The notes under the pieces were generated by a model. The model was not told the origin of the DNA. It worked only from the letters and a program-made list of their open reading frames with translations, and did no database searches. Shown piece by piece: positions 26,154 to 34,133 of a DNA stretch of 64,000 bases. A program made the position numbers and the translations under genes. Source of the stretch: Bacillus sp. SA1-12 (GTDB taxonomy: Bacteria; Bacillota; Bacilli; Bacillales; Bacillaceae); NCBI RefSeq assembly GCF_000981385.1, contig NZ_LATZ01000119.1, positions 186,001 through 250,000 of the forward strand, written 5' to 3'. Numbering within the stretch: position 1 is the first letter of the stretch; every line of letters starts with the position of its first letter.

Positions 26154-26468
26154 TTGAGTAAAGATAGTTATCGAACGATTATGATGAAACCAATGGATGA
26201 TGTTGCCGTAGCTCTTGAAGATATTCCTTCAGGGACAGAGGTGGTTGTTAATGTTTCTAAAGAACAAACTGCCAGAATTACGCTTTACAGTAAAATAGCT
26301 TTTGGGCATAAATTCGCGGTAACAAACATAAAAAAGGGCTCTGATATTTTAAAGTATGGGGAAGTGATTGGCAGAGCAACAAGAGATATCCAGAAAGGTG
26401 AACATGTTCATGTTCATAATTTAGAAGGAACAAGAGGAAGAGGTGACAAAGTTGGTACAAACGAATGA
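26154..26468 (+). CDS. UxaA-family dehydratase, small SAF-domain subunit
   Basis: A 104-residue protein that equals the N-terminal SAF domain of altronate/galactarate dehydratases (HKFAVTNIKKGSDILKYGEVIGRATRDIQKGEHVHVHNLEG). Split forms such as SuyA/SuyB have the same arrangement: a small SAF protein and a large catalytic protein. Start is TTG at 26154 behind AAAGGGAGATGAT. It overlaps the large-subunit gene by 17 to 26 bases. It probably gates or closes the active site of the partner. Confidence 0.83.
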   Translation: MSKDSYRTIMMKPMDDVAVALEDIPSGTEVVVNVSKEQTARITLYSKIAFGHKFAVTNIKKGSDILKYGEVIGRATRDIQKGEHVHVHNLEGTRGRGDKVGTNE

Positions 26469-27627
26469 GAGTAAGTTTTTAGGATATCGACGTCGAGATG
26501 GTAAAGTAGGTGTGCGCAATCATGTATTAATCCTACCGACCATAACGTGTGCGACACAAACCGCACAGCGAATAACAGAGCTAGTGCATGGTACAGTTAC
26601 GTTCATCCATCAGCATGGATGTGCACAGGTTGGCGTGGATTATGAACAGACGTTTCGTACATATGTTGGGTTAGGGAAAAATCCAAATGTTTATGGGGTT
26701 GTAGTTTTAGGTCTTGGCTGTGAAACTCACCAGGCCAGAAGTGTTGCTGGAGAAATTGCTAAGTCAGGGAAACCAGTTGTGACGATATCGATTCAAGACC
26801 ATGGAGGAACTTTATCAACAATAGCAGAAGGTGCAAAGGCCGCTGCTAAGCTTGTGCAAGAAGCTTCTGCTCAAGCAAAAGAGTGGTGTGATTTCAGTGA
26901 ACTTATCATTGGAACTGAATGCGGAGGTTCTGATGCGTGTTCTGGATTATCTGCAAATCCTGCTGTGGGTGCTGTTAGCGATATGATTGTTGAATTAGGC
27001 GGTACGTCTATTCTTGCCGAAACAACAGAATTGATTGGGGCAGAACATTTACTTGCTAACCGTGCGGCTAATGACAAGGTGGCAAAACGAGTATATGAAA
27101 TCATAAATGCGATGGAAAATCGCTCCATTCTTATGGGAGTAGATATTCGAACAGGCAACCCAAGTCCGGGAAATATTGCAGGGGGGCTTAGTTCATTAGA
27201 AGAAAAGTCCCTTGGTGCAGCAAATAAAGCTGGTAAAAGTATCTTAAAGGAAATAATTGATTATGCAGAGGAGCCAACAGAGAAGGGGCTTGTCTGGATG
27301 GATACGCCAGGCCATGATATCGAGCAGCTAACGGGTATGATTGCCGGTGGTGCACAGGTTGTATTGTTTACAAGTGGCAGAGGTACCCCGACCGGTTCTC
27401 CAATTGTTCCAGTAATTAAAATCTCTACAAATACACCAATGTTTGAAAGAATGGAGGAAAATATGGACTTAAACGCGGGGACCATTATCGAAGGTAAAGA
27501 AACTGTTGAGGAAGTTGGAAAAAGGATTTTTAATGAAATCGGTTTAGTAAGCTCTGGTAAGTTAACAAAATCTGAAATTCTTAAGCAGCATGACTTTGGG
27601 ATTTGGAGGATTGGCCCAACTTTTTGA
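26443..27627 (+). CDS. UxaA-family dehydratase, large catalytic subunit
   Basis: A 394-residue homologue of the catalytic domain of altronate/galactarate dehydratase and of (2R)-sulfolactate sulfo-lyase SuyB. Typical segments: YRRRDGKVGVRNHVLILPTI, HQHGCAQVG, VVLGLGCET, GTECGGSDACSGLSANPAVG (Cys residues for the metal or Fe-S site), and TSGRGTPTGSPIVPVIKI. With the FAH-fold and semialdehyde dehydrogenase genes, dehydration of a pentonic or hexaric acid is the likely reaction. Start may be GTG at 26443 or TTG at 26452, the latter better spaced from AAGAGGTGA. Sulfolactate as substrate is the main alternative. Confidence 0.78.
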   Translation: MTKLVQTNESKFLGYRRRDGKVGVRNHVLILPTITCATQTAQRITELVHGTVTFIHQHGCAQVGVDYEQTFRTYVGLGKNPNVYGVVVLGLGCETHQARSVAGEIAKSGKPVVTISIQDHGGTLSTIAEGAKAAAKLVQEASAQAKEWCDFSELIIGTECGGSDACSGLSANPAVGAVSDMIVELGGTSILAETTELIGAEHLLANRAANDKVAKRVYEIINAMENRSILMGVDIRTGNPSPGNIAGGLSSLEEKSLGAANKAGKSILKEIIDYAEEPTEKGLVWMDTPGHDIEQLTGMIAGGAQVVLFTSGRGTPTGSPIVPVIKISTNTPMFERMEENMDLNAGTIIEGKETVEEVGKRIFNEIGLVSSGKLTKSEILKQHDFGIWRIGPTF

Positions 27628-27676
27628 TAAGTGGATAAGAAGCAGTGATGAAAAATCTGAAAGTGATTTACAAAGC

Positions 27677-27712
27677 AGCTTGTTTGTAAGTAATATGCTC
27701 TAACAAGCTCCA
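27677..27712 (+). terminator. Possible terminator after the dehydratase pair
   Basis: AGCTTGTT at 27677-27684 pairs with AACAAGCT at 27702-27709. Only a weak T-run follows some bases later. Confidence 0.35.
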
Positions 27713-27841
27713 AATATTCTTGTTTTATATCGATTGCAATCTCATTTTGTGTTTCCTATTTTAACCACATGTTTTTTAATAAATTGGGACAAAATGAAGA
27801 TGTACTTTTATGAATGCATCATGAAATCAGGAGGTATTCAC

Positions 27842-28117
27842 ATGACTGATCAAAATGGTTATCGTACATCAATCGATAGTTCTGTCCAAGGGAAAATGGA
27901 ACAGATATGGCAGAAAACGTGTGGGACATGGGAGAACTGTAATGAATCAACAGTTCAGTCATTTTTAGCAGAATGTGAACAGCATAGCATTGATCCGCAA
28001 TTTTGCATGAGCTGGATTCAAGAACATCAAACGATGATTCCAAATTGGCAAAATGTTGCTGAAACAACCCGTGAATGGGTGGTACAGCACACCTCAACTG
28101 GATCTCCTATTCAATAA
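27842..28117 (+). CDS. Hypothetical protein, 91 residues, Trp/Gln-rich
   Basis: I do not recognise this small acidic protein. It has five Trp and several Cys (KTCGTWENCNESTVQ and PQFCMSWIQEHQ), no signal peptide and no membrane segment. AGGAGG at 27829-27834 fixes the ATG at 27842; an upstream extension of the frame passes over that site. The next small gene follows by 30 bases with its own strong ribosome binding site, so the two form a pair. Confidence 0.55.
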   Translation: MTDQNGYRTSIDSSVQGKMEQIWQKTCGTWENCNESTVQSFLAECEQHSIDPQFCMSWIQEHQTMIPNWQNVAETTREWVVQHTSTGSPIQ

Positions 28118-28147
28118 TAGCGAATAAAAAAGCTGGAGGGGTAAATC

Positions 28148-28312
28148 ATGCAAAAAGAACCTAGTGCAAGACAATTTCAAGATGATTTGGAGCAATACAA
28201 AATGCCGGAAGCTGTAAAACAATCGAAAAAAGGTACTTATCAGGTTGGTTATGAGGCTTCGTCTGGCAATAGAACGTCACCAGACCATGAAGTAGCAAAA
28301 AAACTTCAATAA
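28148..28312 (+). CDS. Hypothetical protein, 54 residues
   Basis: A small hydrophilic protein (MQKEPSARQFQDDLEQYKMP at the start, SSGNRTSPDHEVAKKLQ at the end) behind GGAGGGG at 28134-28140. No family comes to mind. The low hydrophobicity and high Gln, Lys and Ser content resemble small spore proteins, but the known SASP motifs are absent. A very strong hairpin follows. Confidence 0.5.
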   Translation: MQKEPSARQFQDDLEQYKMPEAVKQSKKGTYQVGYEASSGNRTSPDHEVAKKLQ

Positions 28313-28346
28313 TTCTGGTCTAAATTTAATAAACGTGTTTTATCTA

Positions 28347-28410
28347 GGGGACAGTCCCACAGCACAATAGGTTCATGATATTGTGCTGTGGGACTGTCCC
28401 CTTCTTTTTT
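28347..28410 (+). terminator. 22-bp hairpin terminator, GGGACAGTCCC repeat type
   Basis: The arms at 28347-28368 and 28380-28401 are perfect complements of 22 bases around an 11-base loop, followed by CTTCTTTTTT. Each arm starts with a smaller palindrome (GGGACAGTCCC). Hairpins with this sequence are common dispersed elements in Bacillus-group genomes. It ends the small-gene pair at 27842. Confidence 0.7.
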
Positions 28411-28462
28411 GGATGAAGGTTGCTAATGAATAATCCTATACTTTCATCGGCATGATAAAACT

Positions 28463-29740
28463 ATGAGATATTTGCTTATACTGTTATTCATCATCATAAT
28501 ACCAAAACAAATAAATGCAGAAGAAATGGTTAAAGTAAAATTAATAAACTATATTGGGGATACACAGGAATTAGATATCGCTCTTAAAGGTGATTATATT
28601 ACACTGGATCCTGCTCTTTCGTTAAAGGAAAATGTTAATTATCGTATAAGTGTACAAAAGGGACAGATCCATTTAAAAGGTAATGGTAAGCATTATCAAC
28701 TGAAAGAAAATCTGATCATTATTCCAGGTATTTATGATCGAAAACATCAAATATATGTAAATGGCCGTCCATATTTAGGTTCTATGGAATTCCGTTTAGA
28801 AAAAAATAAGGTGATTCGTCCAATCAACCAATTAGCTGTAGAGGATTATTTAAAAGGTGTTGTCCCTTTTGAAGTGTATCCTTCCTGGAATATGGAAACA
28901 TTGAAAGCACAGGCTCTGGCTGCGCGTACATATACCTATTCACATATAAACGAGGTATTGGACGATACAATTTTTTATCAGGTTTACGGCGGATATACTT
29001 GGAATAAAAGAACCATCAAAGCCGTTGATGAAACAACCGATGAAGTGATTACTTTTCACCGCCATCTTATTGACGCTCTATATTCTGCAAGTAATGGAGG
29101 AGTCACGGAAAATAATGCACATGTATGGGGAGGGAAACCAATATCTTATTTTCCAATAAAGCTGGACCCTTATGATCCAGGCTATCCTTGGACATTTACA
29201 TTACACCAAACACAAATAAATATCGGTAAGATAAACTGGGATCATCCTAATTGGTGGAACCGGTTGAAAGAGCAGGATGAAGAAATAACGGCGACAATAA
29301 AATTATGGCTGCAAAAAAACGGATTTCCTGGTGATATTAAAATCCTATCCATTCCTCGTTTAAAGCTATCAAACCAACAGCTTCAGTCGAAACGAACTGA
29401 GAATGGTTCTATAACCATTGAATTTTTGCATCGGTTAATTGATGGTACCATTTTGTATGAATCTGTTGATCTTGTTGACGTAAAACTAAAGACCATCCGC
29501 TCAATGATTGGCGGTAATGTATTCAAAAGCTATTTAATTGATTCCTTACAAGTAAAAAAAGGAGTTTACACGGTGAAAGGTAAAGGGTATGGCCATGGTG
29601 TAGGAATGAGTCAGTGGGGAGCAAGTATAATGGGGGAGAATGGAAAAACGTATAAGGAAATTCTTCAGTTTTATTATCCGGGAACAAGTATTACACCATA
29701 TCACCATCAAGAAAGGAGTGTGTACAATGGAAGTTTATGA
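28463..29740 (+). CDS. SpoIID/LytB-domain protein
   Basis: A 425-residue exported protein with a signal peptide over residues 1-19 (cleavage after NAE or INA). The SpoIID/LytB domain is clear: EDYLKGVVPFEVYPSWNMETLKAQALAARTY with the catalytic Glu, YSASNGGVTENNAHVWGG, and KGKGYGHGVGMSQWGA near the C-terminus. SpoIID is the lytic transglycosylase of engulfment; LytB modifies amidase LytC. This copy is not in the spoIID operon, so I leave it unnamed. No strong ribosome binding site is visible. The stop overlaps the start region of a zinc-ribbon gene. Confidence 0.83.
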   Translation: MRYLLILLFIIIIPKQINAEEMVKVKLINYIGDTQELDIALKGDYITLDPALSLKENVNYRISVQKGQIHLKGNGKHYQLKENLIIIPGIYDRKHQIYVNGRPYLGSMEFRLEKNKVIRPINQLAVEDYLKGVVPFEVYPSWNMETLKAQALAARTYTYSHINEVLDDTIFYQVYGGYTWNKRTIKAVDETTDEVITFHRHLIDALYSASNGGVTENNAHVWGGKPISYFPIKLDPYDPGYPWTFTLHQTQINIGKINWDHPNWWNRLKEQDEEITATIKLWLQKNGFPGDIKILSIPRLKLSNQQLQSKRTENGSITIEFLHRLIDGTILYESVDLVDVKLKTIRSMIGGNVFKSYLIDSLQVKKGVYTVKGKGYGHGVGMSQWGASIMGENGKTYKEILQFYYPGTSITPYHHQERSVYNGSL

Positions 29741-29864
29741 ACAAAAGGTTTGTGAAAAGTGCGGGAAAGAAACTAAGCATGAAATTACTGAGGATAATAT
29801 GTCAATTTATTACCATTGTTTAAATTGCGATCATACTTACGAAATGGTGAAAAATTTCTTTTGA
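29727..29864 (+). CDS. Small zinc-ribbon protein
   Basis: A 45-residue protein with two CxxC knuckles, VCEKCGKETKH and YHCLNCDHTY, separated by about 21 residues: a classical zinc ribbon. GAAAGGAGTG precedes the ATG at 29727. The first codons overlap the end of the SpoIID/LytB gene. It may bind nucleic acid or a protein; I cannot be more specific. A terminator follows. Confidence 0.62.
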   Translation: MEVYEQKVCEKCGKETKHEITEDNMSIYYHCLNCDHTYEMVKNFF

Positions 29865-29888
29865 AAAATTGAATAAAATCTCTATAGT

Positions 29889-29933
29889 AAAGGTTGTCTC
29901 AAAATGGCCTTAAACTGAGACAATCTTTTTTCA
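29889..29933 (+). terminator. Terminator of the GAGACAGCC hairpin type
   Basis: AAAGGTTGTCTCA at 29889-29901 pairs with TGAGACAATCTTT at 29916-29928 (one G-T pair), followed by more T. Confidence 0.78.
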
Positions 29934-30021
29934 TTTGCTCGTTTTTCTTTTTGAGAGAAAAGAAGGAACAACCGTTAGATCTGTTGAATTTACATATAAC
30001 GTTAAAAAGGAGGTTAGCAAC

Positions 30022-30852
30022 ATGCCGCATCTATCTCTAACAACTTGGAGTCTTCATAGAGAACTTGGTCCATTAAAATGGACATACTGGGATGAAAACG
30101 AAAGCATTCAAAAAACTAGAATTGAAGAACAACCTGAAAATATGGCCCTTTTGGATTTACCTCATGAATTATCGAAGCAAAATTTTCGTTCATTAGAAAT
30201 ATGCCATTTCCATTTTCCGAGCACAGAACCTGAATATTTACATAAGCTTAATGATGTCCTTGCGAAATCTGGTATTACTTTTCAATGTCTGTTAGTTGAC
30301 TATGGAGATATTAGCAATGCAGATTCTCAAAGACGAAGCTCTGATATTGAATTTATTAAAAAATGGATTGATGTCGCTGCAATTGCAGGGGCAAAAAGTG
30401 TCCGTGTCATTGCAGGTGAGGCGAATCCACATAACAAAGAAGCGATCCAACTCGCAAAGAATGGTTTTCAACAACTTGCAGAATACGCTAAACCTAAAGG
30501 AATAATGATTGTAACCGAAAACTTTAAACAACTTGCTTCCACAAAAGAAAATTGTCTGGAACTTCTCAACTCAAATAAAGAGCAGCTTGGATTAACAGTG
30601 GATTTTGGGAATTTTTCACCCCAAGAGAAATATCACTCTATTGAAACCCTTATGCCTTATGCAGAATCTGTTCATGCAAAAGCGAATTATGACAAGTCAG
30701 GGCAAATTGATGAATCCGAATACAAAAAATCGTTAGACTTGGTAGCATCCAGTGGTTACAAAGGCCCGATTACATTAGTTTATGATGGTCCGGGGAGTTT
30801 ATGGGATGGAATCAACAGAATCAAGGCGATTGCTGAGCAATATTGCCACTAA
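30022..30852 (+). CDS. Sugar phosphate isomerase/epimerase (AP endonuclease 2 TIM barrel)
   Basis: A 276-residue TIM-barrel protein of the xylose-isomerase-like family. Recognisable strands are SLTTWSLHRELG, SLEICHFHFPS, GAKSVRVIAGEAN, IMIVTENFKQLAS with the metal-binding Glu, LGLTVDFGNFSP and SVHAKANYDKSGQ. Such proteins isomerise or epimerise sugars or act as dehydratases; the substrate is unknown. AAGGAGG at 30006-30012 decides for the ATG at 30022. It is monocistronic, ended by a terminator. Confidence 0.77.
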   Translation: MPHLSLTTWSLHRELGPLKWTYWDENESIQKTRIEEQPENMALLDLPHELSKQNFRSLEICHFHFPSTEPEYLHKLNDVLAKSGITFQCLLVDYGDISNADSQRRSSDIEFIKKWIDVAAIAGAKSVRVIAGEANPHNKEAIQLAKNGFQQLAEYAKPKGIMIVTENFKQLASTKENCLELLNSNKEQLGLTVDFGNFSPQEKYHSIETLMPYAESVHAKANYDKSGQIDESEYKKSLDLVASSGYKGPITLVYDGPGSLWDGINRIKAIAEQYCH

Positions 30853-30857
30853 AAATG

Positions 30858-30906
30858 AGAGAGGCTCTTCAAAAAGTGTGAACTTTTGAAGCAGCCTCTT
30901 TTTTTA
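30858..30906 (+). terminator. Rho-independent terminator
   Basis: GAGGCT-CTTCAAAA pairs with TTTTGAAG-C-AGCCTC (one bulged C), followed by a run of eight T. Confidence 0.8.
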
Positions 30907-31151
30907 TAAACAATAACTGCTAGAATGTAATGTTTTGTCACGGAAATTTTCCTTCTAAATAAAATGTACGTCATGAAACATAACAAAAAAATAGCCATTG
31001 GTAAAATTTTTCTGTAAGCTAAAAATACAATAAATGATGTCATATGGAGCTTGCAAAATAATGTCCCTCATTTCAACTCTTAACACAAAAATATTTTCCT
31101 TTTTTAATTGCTCCATATGAAATTTTAAAAATTAACGTAGGAGGGATTAAT

Positions 31152-31400
31152 TTGATTGCAGCTGTAAATTGTTTACTGAATAAAAAAATCGATCACAAAA
31201 AAATTATTCGAATTGTTTCTAAAGCAAACCAATTTGATAGCTATATCTTAATTGAGTTTGGAAAGAAGACATTAAATGCTAAAAGCTATTTAAGCACTAG
31301 CGAGCTTCATGATTTTTTAGGAAGCCTTAAATTATATGCAAAAGGACATGATTCCAAGCTGGCTATTGAGGCATTACAAACCACTTTGGCAGACCAATAG
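31152..31400 (+). CDS. HPr-like protein lacking the phosphorylatable histidine
   Basis: An 82-residue protein starting at TTG behind TAGGAGGG. It follows the HPr fold pattern: a middle KKTLNAKSYLS that lines up with the Ser46 region of HPr (Ser45 here), and a C-terminal KLYAKGHDSKLAIEALQTTL like the last strand and helix. The His15 loop (LHARPA) is replaced by KIDHKK, so it cannot carry the PEP-derived phosphate as HPr does. This recalls Crh, which lacks His15 and acts in CcpA signalling. Sequence identity looks low, so the call is tentative. Confidence 0.52.
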   Translation: MIAAVNCLLNKKIDHKKIIRIVSKANQFDSYILIEFGKKTLNAKSYLSTSELHDFLGSLKLYAKGHDSKLAIEALQTTLADQ

Positions 31401-31421
31401 GGAATAGACAATTAATTGGTG

Positions 31422-31456
31422 AAGCACTTCTGTCAAAATGGCAGGAGGCTTTTTTA
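31422..31456 (+). terminator. Rho-independent terminator
   Basis: AAGC and CTTCTG at 31422-31432 pair with CAGGAG and GCTT at 31442-31451 with one bulged A, followed by TTTTT. Between 31457 and 31955 I see no gene or structure. Confidence 0.6.
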
Positions 31457-31955
31457 TCTTTAACTATGTTACTTAATTTGAACGAACATAATAAAGATAT
31501 AAGACGGAATAGCGGAACAGGATAGGTATTAAATGGTGTACCATGTGCAAGTAATCCATGGAATTGTAAAATAGTGTATTCAAAGAAAGGTTGAACACGA
31601 ACACCAAAAATCACCTTAAAAGGGGATATGCAAAAGAAATACTTTCGTGTTATCCTTGAATAAGAAAAGCGAGCAGAGAAAGATAAAGCCTTTGTTCTCG
31701 AGTTGAAAAAAGCAGCGTCAATTGAAACGTATTTATAAATTTCCCTTTTCTAAAAGAACGTAGGGCATATTTTTATAAACAAAATAAAAGGACTGAACTT
31801 ATAATAATGATTCACTAATCCATAACCTATTTAATTAAATAGTTTCAAACATTAAGGAATAGGATTAGTCTGATCATTTTTATAATTCAATTGTGAAACC
31901 TAATGTGCTAAATGGTATTGGTATATTAGGGGCTTTTAAATATGAGATATGATTA

Positions 31956-31985
31956 ATCCTTCCAAATTTTTTGGAAGGATATTTA
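31956..31985 (+). terminator. Inverted repeat in the ABC-F upstream region
   Basis: ATCCTTCCAAA at 31956-31966 pairs with TTTGGAAGGAT at 31970-31980, followed by a T-rich stretch. It could be a leader terminator of the ABC-F gene, 238 bases upstream of its start. Confidence 0.5.
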
Positions 31986-32051
31986 TTTTCTTTTATAAAA
32001 GAATATAATTCATAAACCTTTAACTGCATTCTAATGAAAAGGAGAGATAAC

Positions 32052-32132
32052 ATGTCTTTAGAATTGGATGTTACACATGAATTGCTCCGTATAAGTCGTT
32101 ATACTCCATCAAACTTATACGGAGTAAAGTAA
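32052..32132 (+). CDS. 26-codon leader peptide of the ABC-F gene
   Basis: A short ORF (MSLELDVTHELLRISRYTPS at its start, ending NLYGVK) behind AAAAGGAGAGAT, a strong ribosome binding site. It ends 61 bases before the ABC-F start. The coding part contains three mutually pairing segments (see the regulatory entry). Ribosome stalling on short leader ORFs is the known way drug-resistance ABC-F, erm and similar genes are induced. Confidence 0.6.
   Translation: MSLELDVTHELLRISRYTPSNLYGVK
32085..32124 (+). promoter_or_regulatory. Competing hairpins in the ABC-F leader ORF
   Basis: CTCCGTATAAGT at 32085-32096 is a perfect complement of ACTTATACGGAG at 32113-32124. Alternatively GTATAA at 32089-32094 can pair with TTATAC at 32099-32104. 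The two folds exclude each other, and both lie inside the 26-codon leader ORF. Confidence 0.6.
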
Positions 32133-32193
32133 ACGAGATGGATATACCGACTTTGTATTTAAAGAAAGCATGAAATACAAAGGAGGAATTAAT

Positions 32194-33672
32194 ATGTCAA
32201 TGATACAAGTTCGAAATTTAACTTTCTCTTATCCGAGTAGTTTTGATAATATTTTTGAAAAAGTAAGCTTTCAGATTGATACAGATTGGAAGCTAGGTTT
32301 CATAGGCAGAAACGGCCGAGGGAAAACAACTTTTTTTAATTTATTATTAGGGAAATACGAATACAGCGGTAAAATTATATCTTCGGTTGATTTTAATTAT
32401 TTCCCTTTTCCAGTAAAAGATAAAAGTAAGTATACTCATGAAATTCTAGAAGAAATATGCCCTCAAGCAGAAGATTGGGAATTTCTTCGAGAAATAGCTT
32501 ACTTAAATGTCGATGCGGAAGCAATGTACCGTCCATTTGAAACCTTATCAAACGGTGAACAAACAAAAGTACTACTTGCCGCTTTATTTTTAAACGAAGG
32601 ACAATTTTTATTAATTGATGAACCAACGAATCATTTAGACACTGAAGCTCGTAAGATGGTCTCAAATTATTTGAGGAAGAAGAAAGGATTTATTTTAATT
32701 TCTCATGACCGTAACTTTTTAGATGGTTGCGTTGATCATATCTTGTCAATAAATAGAGCAAATATAGAAGTTCAAAGTGGAAATTATTCTACTTGGAAAA
32801 TGAATTTTGACCGCCAACAGGAACATGAAGAAGCAACAAATGAACGTCTACAAAAGGATATTGGAAGGTTAAAACAAGCTTCAAAACGTTCAGCAGGTTG
32901 GTCTAATCAAGTCGAAGCTACTAAAAATGGAACAACGAATTCAGGTTCTAAATTGGATAAAGGTTTTGTAGGGCATAAAGCTGCAAAAATGATGAAACGC
33001 TCTAAAAACCTTGAGGCTAGACAGCAAAAAGCGATTGAAGAAAAATCGAAGCTTTTAAAAAACGTTGAAAAAACGGAATCCTTACAGTTAGAACCATTGG
33101 AATTTAAATCTAAGATGCTCATTCAATTAACTGATGTGTCTGTAACATATGATGGTCAAATTATTAACAAACCAATAAGTTTTAATGTTGAACAAGGAGA
33201 TAGAATTGTACTTGATGGTAAGAACGGCAGTGGAAAAAGTAGTATTTTAAAATTAATCTTAGGCAATCCAATTCAGCATACAGGTACGCTAAATACAAGT
33301 TCAAATCTCATAATTTCTTATGTTCAACAAGATACCTCTCATTTAAAGGGGATGCTAACTGATTTTATCGAGGAATATCAGATTGATGAAACGTTATTTA
33401 AGTCGATTTTAAGAAAAATGGATTTTGATCGAATACAGTTTGAAAAAGATATATCCTATTATTCAGGTGGACAGAAGAAAAAGTTACTTATCGCTAAGAG
33501 TTTATGTGAAAATGCTCACCTATATATTTGGGATGAACCATTAAATTTTATTGATATATACTCTCGTATGCAAATTGAAGAGCTTATCCAAACATTTAAT
33601 CCCACTATGGTTTTTGTAGAACATGATCATACTTTCCAAAAGACAATTGCTACAAAAACAATAAAAATCTAA
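32194..33672 (+). CDS. ABC-F ATPase, Lsa-like ribosomal protection protein
   Basis: A 492-residue tandem ATPase without membrane domain. Domain 1: Walker A GRNGRGKTT near residue 40, signature LSNGEQ, Walker B LLIDEPTNHLD. A charged linker at about 200-300 enters the ribosome. Domain 2: Walker A GKNGSGKSS, signature YSGGQKKK, Walker B LYIWDEPLNFID. The start MSMIQVRNLTFSYPSSFDNIFE resembles Lsa proteins, which protect against lincosamides, streptogramin A and pleuromutilins. AGGAGGAATTA fixes the ATG at 32194. Intrinsic housekeeping-type function cannot be excluded. Confidence 0.82.
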   Translation: MSMIQVRNLTFSYPSSFDNIFEKVSFQIDTDWKLGFIGRNGRGKTTFFNLLLGKYEYSGKIISSVDFNYFPFPVKDKSKYTHEILEEICPQAEDWEFLREIAYLNVDAEAMYRPFETLSNGEQTKVLLAALFLNEGQFLLIDEPTNHLDTEARKMVSNYLRKKKGFILISHDRNFLDGCVDHILSINRANIEVQSGNYSTWKMNFDRQQEHEEATNERLQKDIGRLKQASKRSAGWSNQVEATKNGTTNSGSKLDKGFVGHKAAKMMKRSKNLEARQQKAIEEKSKLLKNVEKTESLQLEPLEFKSKMLIQLTDVSVTYDGQIINKPISFNVEQGDRIVLDGKNGSGKSSILKLILGNPIQHTGTLNTSSNLIISYVQQDTSHLKGMLTDFIEEYQIDETLFKSILRKMDFDRIQFEKDISYYSGGQKKKLLIAKSLCENAHLYIWDEPLNFIDIYSRMQIEELIQTFNPTMVFVEHDHTFQKTIATKTIKI

Positions 33673-33681
33673 CAAAAAAGC

Positions 33682-33720
33682 AAGGGTATAGAAGGAACCT
33701 CGTACCCTTCTGGATTTTCT
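33682..33720 (+). terminator. Possible terminator of the ABC-F gene
   Basis: AAGGGTA at 33682-33688 pairs with TACCCTT at 33703-33709; the T-run (ATTTTCTT) is imperfect. The next 400 bases up to 34133 carry no gene I can support. Confidence 0.5.
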
Positions 33721-34133
33721 TCAACTAACTGGTGGGTTGCTTCTATCATGGAGGATCGGTTTTTTATTACACGAACGAAGCAGTTTACTTAAGACGGGAA
33801 AAGTTATTTTGAATTTAGAATGTTGATGGCGGAGAGGCAACATTCCAACCCCCTGATAATTTTTTCTATGCAGACAAGATAATTTGAGAGTGTTATGACC
33901 CAAGTTTTTATATTATTTCACTGAATGCTTCAACTCTTTGAATAGAAGAGTTGGAGCTTTTTATATGTTGAGAGTAAATGTTCAAATCCTACTTGTCAGG
34001 TATGTTAAATTCGTATAACTATCTGTTATTACCTATGCATTTGTTAATTTACCTTACGAATCTGCAGTCCTATTGTAAATGCAGATACAATAAAGTAAAC
34101 AAATCTAAACAAACTAAGAAAGAAGGAATTTAT

